From a candidate division Zixibacteria bacterium SM23_73_2 (GTDB taxonomy: Bacteria; Zixibacteria; MSB-5A5; SM23-73-2): DNA of 47,812 bases. Numbering within the stretch: the first letter of the stretch is position 1; each line of letters opens with the position of its first letter. Of this stretch, positions 46,274 to 47,812 are shown in pieces. The translations under genes and the position numbers were made by a program. Location of the stretch: positions 1 through 47,812 of the forward strand of contig LJUW01000010.1 in the NCBI GenBank assembly GCA_001304315.1, in the 5' to 3' direction. The notes under the pieces are model-generated. The model did no database searches. It saw nothing but the letters and a program-made list of their open reading frames with translations, and was not told the origin of the DNA.

Positions 46274-47395
46274 ATGCAGAGGATTTTCAGTATGATGGTA
46301 AAGGAGTTCAAGCAGGTCTTCAGAAATCGTCCCATGCTCAGCATAATTTTCATCGCTCCCATCCTGCAGCTTTTTATCCTCGCTTTTGCCATCACCACCG
46401 AGGTTTTGCATATCAAGCTTTTGGTCTGTGATCTGGATCGAAGCCAGGTAAGTAAAGAGGTTGTGCGAGGATTTGGGAATACCGATCGATTTGATCTTTT
46501 GGGTTTTTCCACTGACTTAAAGGAGATAAAAGAGAAAATGAAAGCGTGGGAGGCTCAGATGGCTCTGGTGATACCGCCGGGATTTTCTCGGGATCTGGGA
46601 CGTGGGCAGAATCCTGAGATTCAGGTGGTGGTGGACGGTGTTGATGGGAACACCGCCGGGGTTGCCCTGGGTTATGCCAGAGGCATTTTGGGAGAGTTCG
46701 GGACGAATTACGTAAAAAATCGACCGAATTACACCCAGCCTGTAGGAATTCACCTGGTTAATATGGAAGAGAGGATGTGGTATAACCCGGATCTGAGCAG
46801 CCAGCAGTTCATGGTTCCCGGGATAGTGGTGGTTCTTTTAACTATATTGCCGATGATGCTTTCAGCCTTAAGTTTGGTTAAGGAGAAGGAGATCGGAACT
46901 CTGGAGCAGCTTATGGTGACTCCCCTTACCAGATATCAGCTTCTCTTAGGCAAGCTGATACCTTTTCTTATCCTTTCTTATGTGGAGTTGGCGGTGGTGA
47001 TGACCGTGGCGATTGTGTTTTTTAAAATACCAATGAACGGAAGCTACCTGCTTTTGGCTGGTCTGGCATTTTTATACCTTTTCACCACCCTGGGTTTGGG
47101 CATCTTCATCTCCACAATAACCAGCTCCCAGCAGCAGGCTATGTTTACCGCTTGGTTTTTTATGGTGTTTATGATTCTGATGGGAGGGTTTTTTATTCCC
47201 ATCGAGAACATGCCTCCGATCTTGCAAAAGCTGACCTATTTAAATCCCATGCGTTATTTCATATACATTATCCGGGACATCTTCCAGAAAGACTCATCCC
47301 TATTTTCCCTTCTTAAAGACGCAGTTCCCATGACAGCTTTCGGGCTTTTGATATTCTCTTTGAGTGTCTTGAAGTTTCAAAAAAGAGTGGGCTGA
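46274..47395 (+). CDS. ABC-2 type permease (YbhS/YbhR-like)
   Basis: 'SSQQFMVPGIVVVLLTILPMMLSALSLVKEKEIGTLEQLMVTPLTRYQLLLGK'; paralogous to the preceding ORF. Confidence 0.93.
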   Translation: MQRIFSMMVKEFKQVFRNRPMLSIIFIAPILQLFILAFAITTEVLHIKLLVCDLDRSQVSKEVVRGFGNTDRFDLLGFSTDLKEIKEKMKAWEAQMALVIPPGFSRDLGRGQNPEIQVVVDGVDGNTAGVALGYARGILGEFGTNYVKNRPNYTQPVGIHLVNMEERMWYNPDLSSQQFMVPGIVVVLLTILPMMLSALSLVKEKEIGTLEQLMVTPLTRYQLLLGKLIPFLILSYVELAVVMTVAIVFFKIPMNGSYLLLAGLAFLYLFTTLGLGIFISTITSSQQQAMFTAWFFMVFMILMGGFFIPIENMPPILQKLTYLNPMRYFIYIIRDIFQKDSSLFSLLKDAVPMTAFGLLIFSLSVLKFQKRVG

Positions 47396-47421
47396 GAAAG
47401 AGTTTAAAGCGAATCTTTTTT

Positions 47422-47505
47422 TTAATTCTCTCCGCAATCGCAGTGGATTTCAACCGGCTTTCCCAGATAGTAGTTGGCTAAGGTAATAACATCGGTCAGA
47501 TTGAA
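47422..47505 (-). pseudogene. Truncated dockerin-type C-terminal remnant
   Basis: Minus-strand reading 'FNLTDVITLANYYLGKPVEIHCDCGEN*' preceded in frame by a stop; compare 'NLGDAIIVANVYFGKPGFELNCC' at the end of the 2..1201 CDS. Confidence 0.65.
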
Positions 47506-47591
47506 TTAGAAATAATCCTCTATCCCTCTTTTATGTTTTTGGGTATGTTGCCTCTACAAGTTGGAAAATAGTTGCTTTTATAAAACAAAAA

Positions 47592-47620
47592 AAGGCGGAT
47601 TTTTTATCCGCCTTCTTTTT
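47592..47620 (-). terminator. Intrinsic terminator overlapping the stop codon of the 3'-edge CDS
   Basis: AAGGCGGAT-TTTTT-ATCCGCCTT hairpin with flanking A/T runs (minus-strand T-run TTTTTTTG); stem includes the final GG codons and TAA. Confidence 0.75.
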
Positions 47621-47812
47621 TGACAGGTTCTTCCTTTTTGACAGGTTCTTTCTTATTGACAGGCTTTGGGGGAGTATATGTTTTCGGTGGTGGTTTCTTT
47701 TTGGGTATATCTTTTTTCAGCGGAATGGTGAACCTGGTTTTATCTTTATCGTCCAACTCGACGGTAATCGATTTCTCCATTCTATCCAGCTTAACTCTCC
47801 GGTTTAATTTCA
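47604..47812 (-). CDS. C-terminal part of a protein with Pro/Lys/Glu-rich repeat tail (5' end beyond window)
   Basis: Minus-strand frame open to the edge: ...KLNRRVKLDRMEKSITVELDDKDKTRFTIPLKKDIPKKKPPPKTYTPPKPVNKKEPVKKEEPVKKEGG*. Confidence 0.6.
   Translation of the reverse strand, partial: KLNRRVKLDRMEKSITVELDDKDKTRFTIPLKKDIPKKKPPPKTYTPPKPVNKKEPVKKEEPVKKEGG

Overview
This 47.8-kb window looks like a bacterial chromosomal segment of moderate-to-low GC, with a mostly plus-strand gene layout. It holds: (1) the 3' end of a secreted FG-GAP beta-propeller protein with a C-terminal dockerin-like tail; (2) a compact dcw cell-division/peptidoglycan cluster, mraZ-rsmH-ftsL-ftsI-murE-murF-mraY-murD-ftsW-murG-murC-ftsQ-ftsA-ftsZ, with no murB or ddl, and a well-formed three-repeat MraZ-operator-like promoter; (3) a radical SAM protein and a minus-strand rpmB, separated by a dispersed-repeat-like palindromic element; (4) a ~11-kb surface-glycan or lipid-linked-sugar gene set (glycosyltransferases, ATP-grasp, PHP, polysaccharide deacetylase, flippase-like membrane protein, YfhO-like protein); (5) accA, a small Trm112-like protein missed by the ORF track, and a PTS EIIA; (6) a rod-shape operon mreC-mreD-mrdA-rodA-lgt-comF; (7) lpdA and a divergent aldehyde dehydrogenase; (8) a YbhGFSR-like ABC exporter operon with two separate ATPases; (9) at the 3' edge, a truncated dockerin remnant and a partial minus-strand CDS. 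I saw no tRNA, rRNA, CRISPR array or intact transposase. Most of the window is conserved core biology. The less ordinary parts are the glycan gene set, the orphan dockerin pieces, the nested palindromic element and the MraZ operator. I cannot demonstrate a wholly new system from sequence alone.
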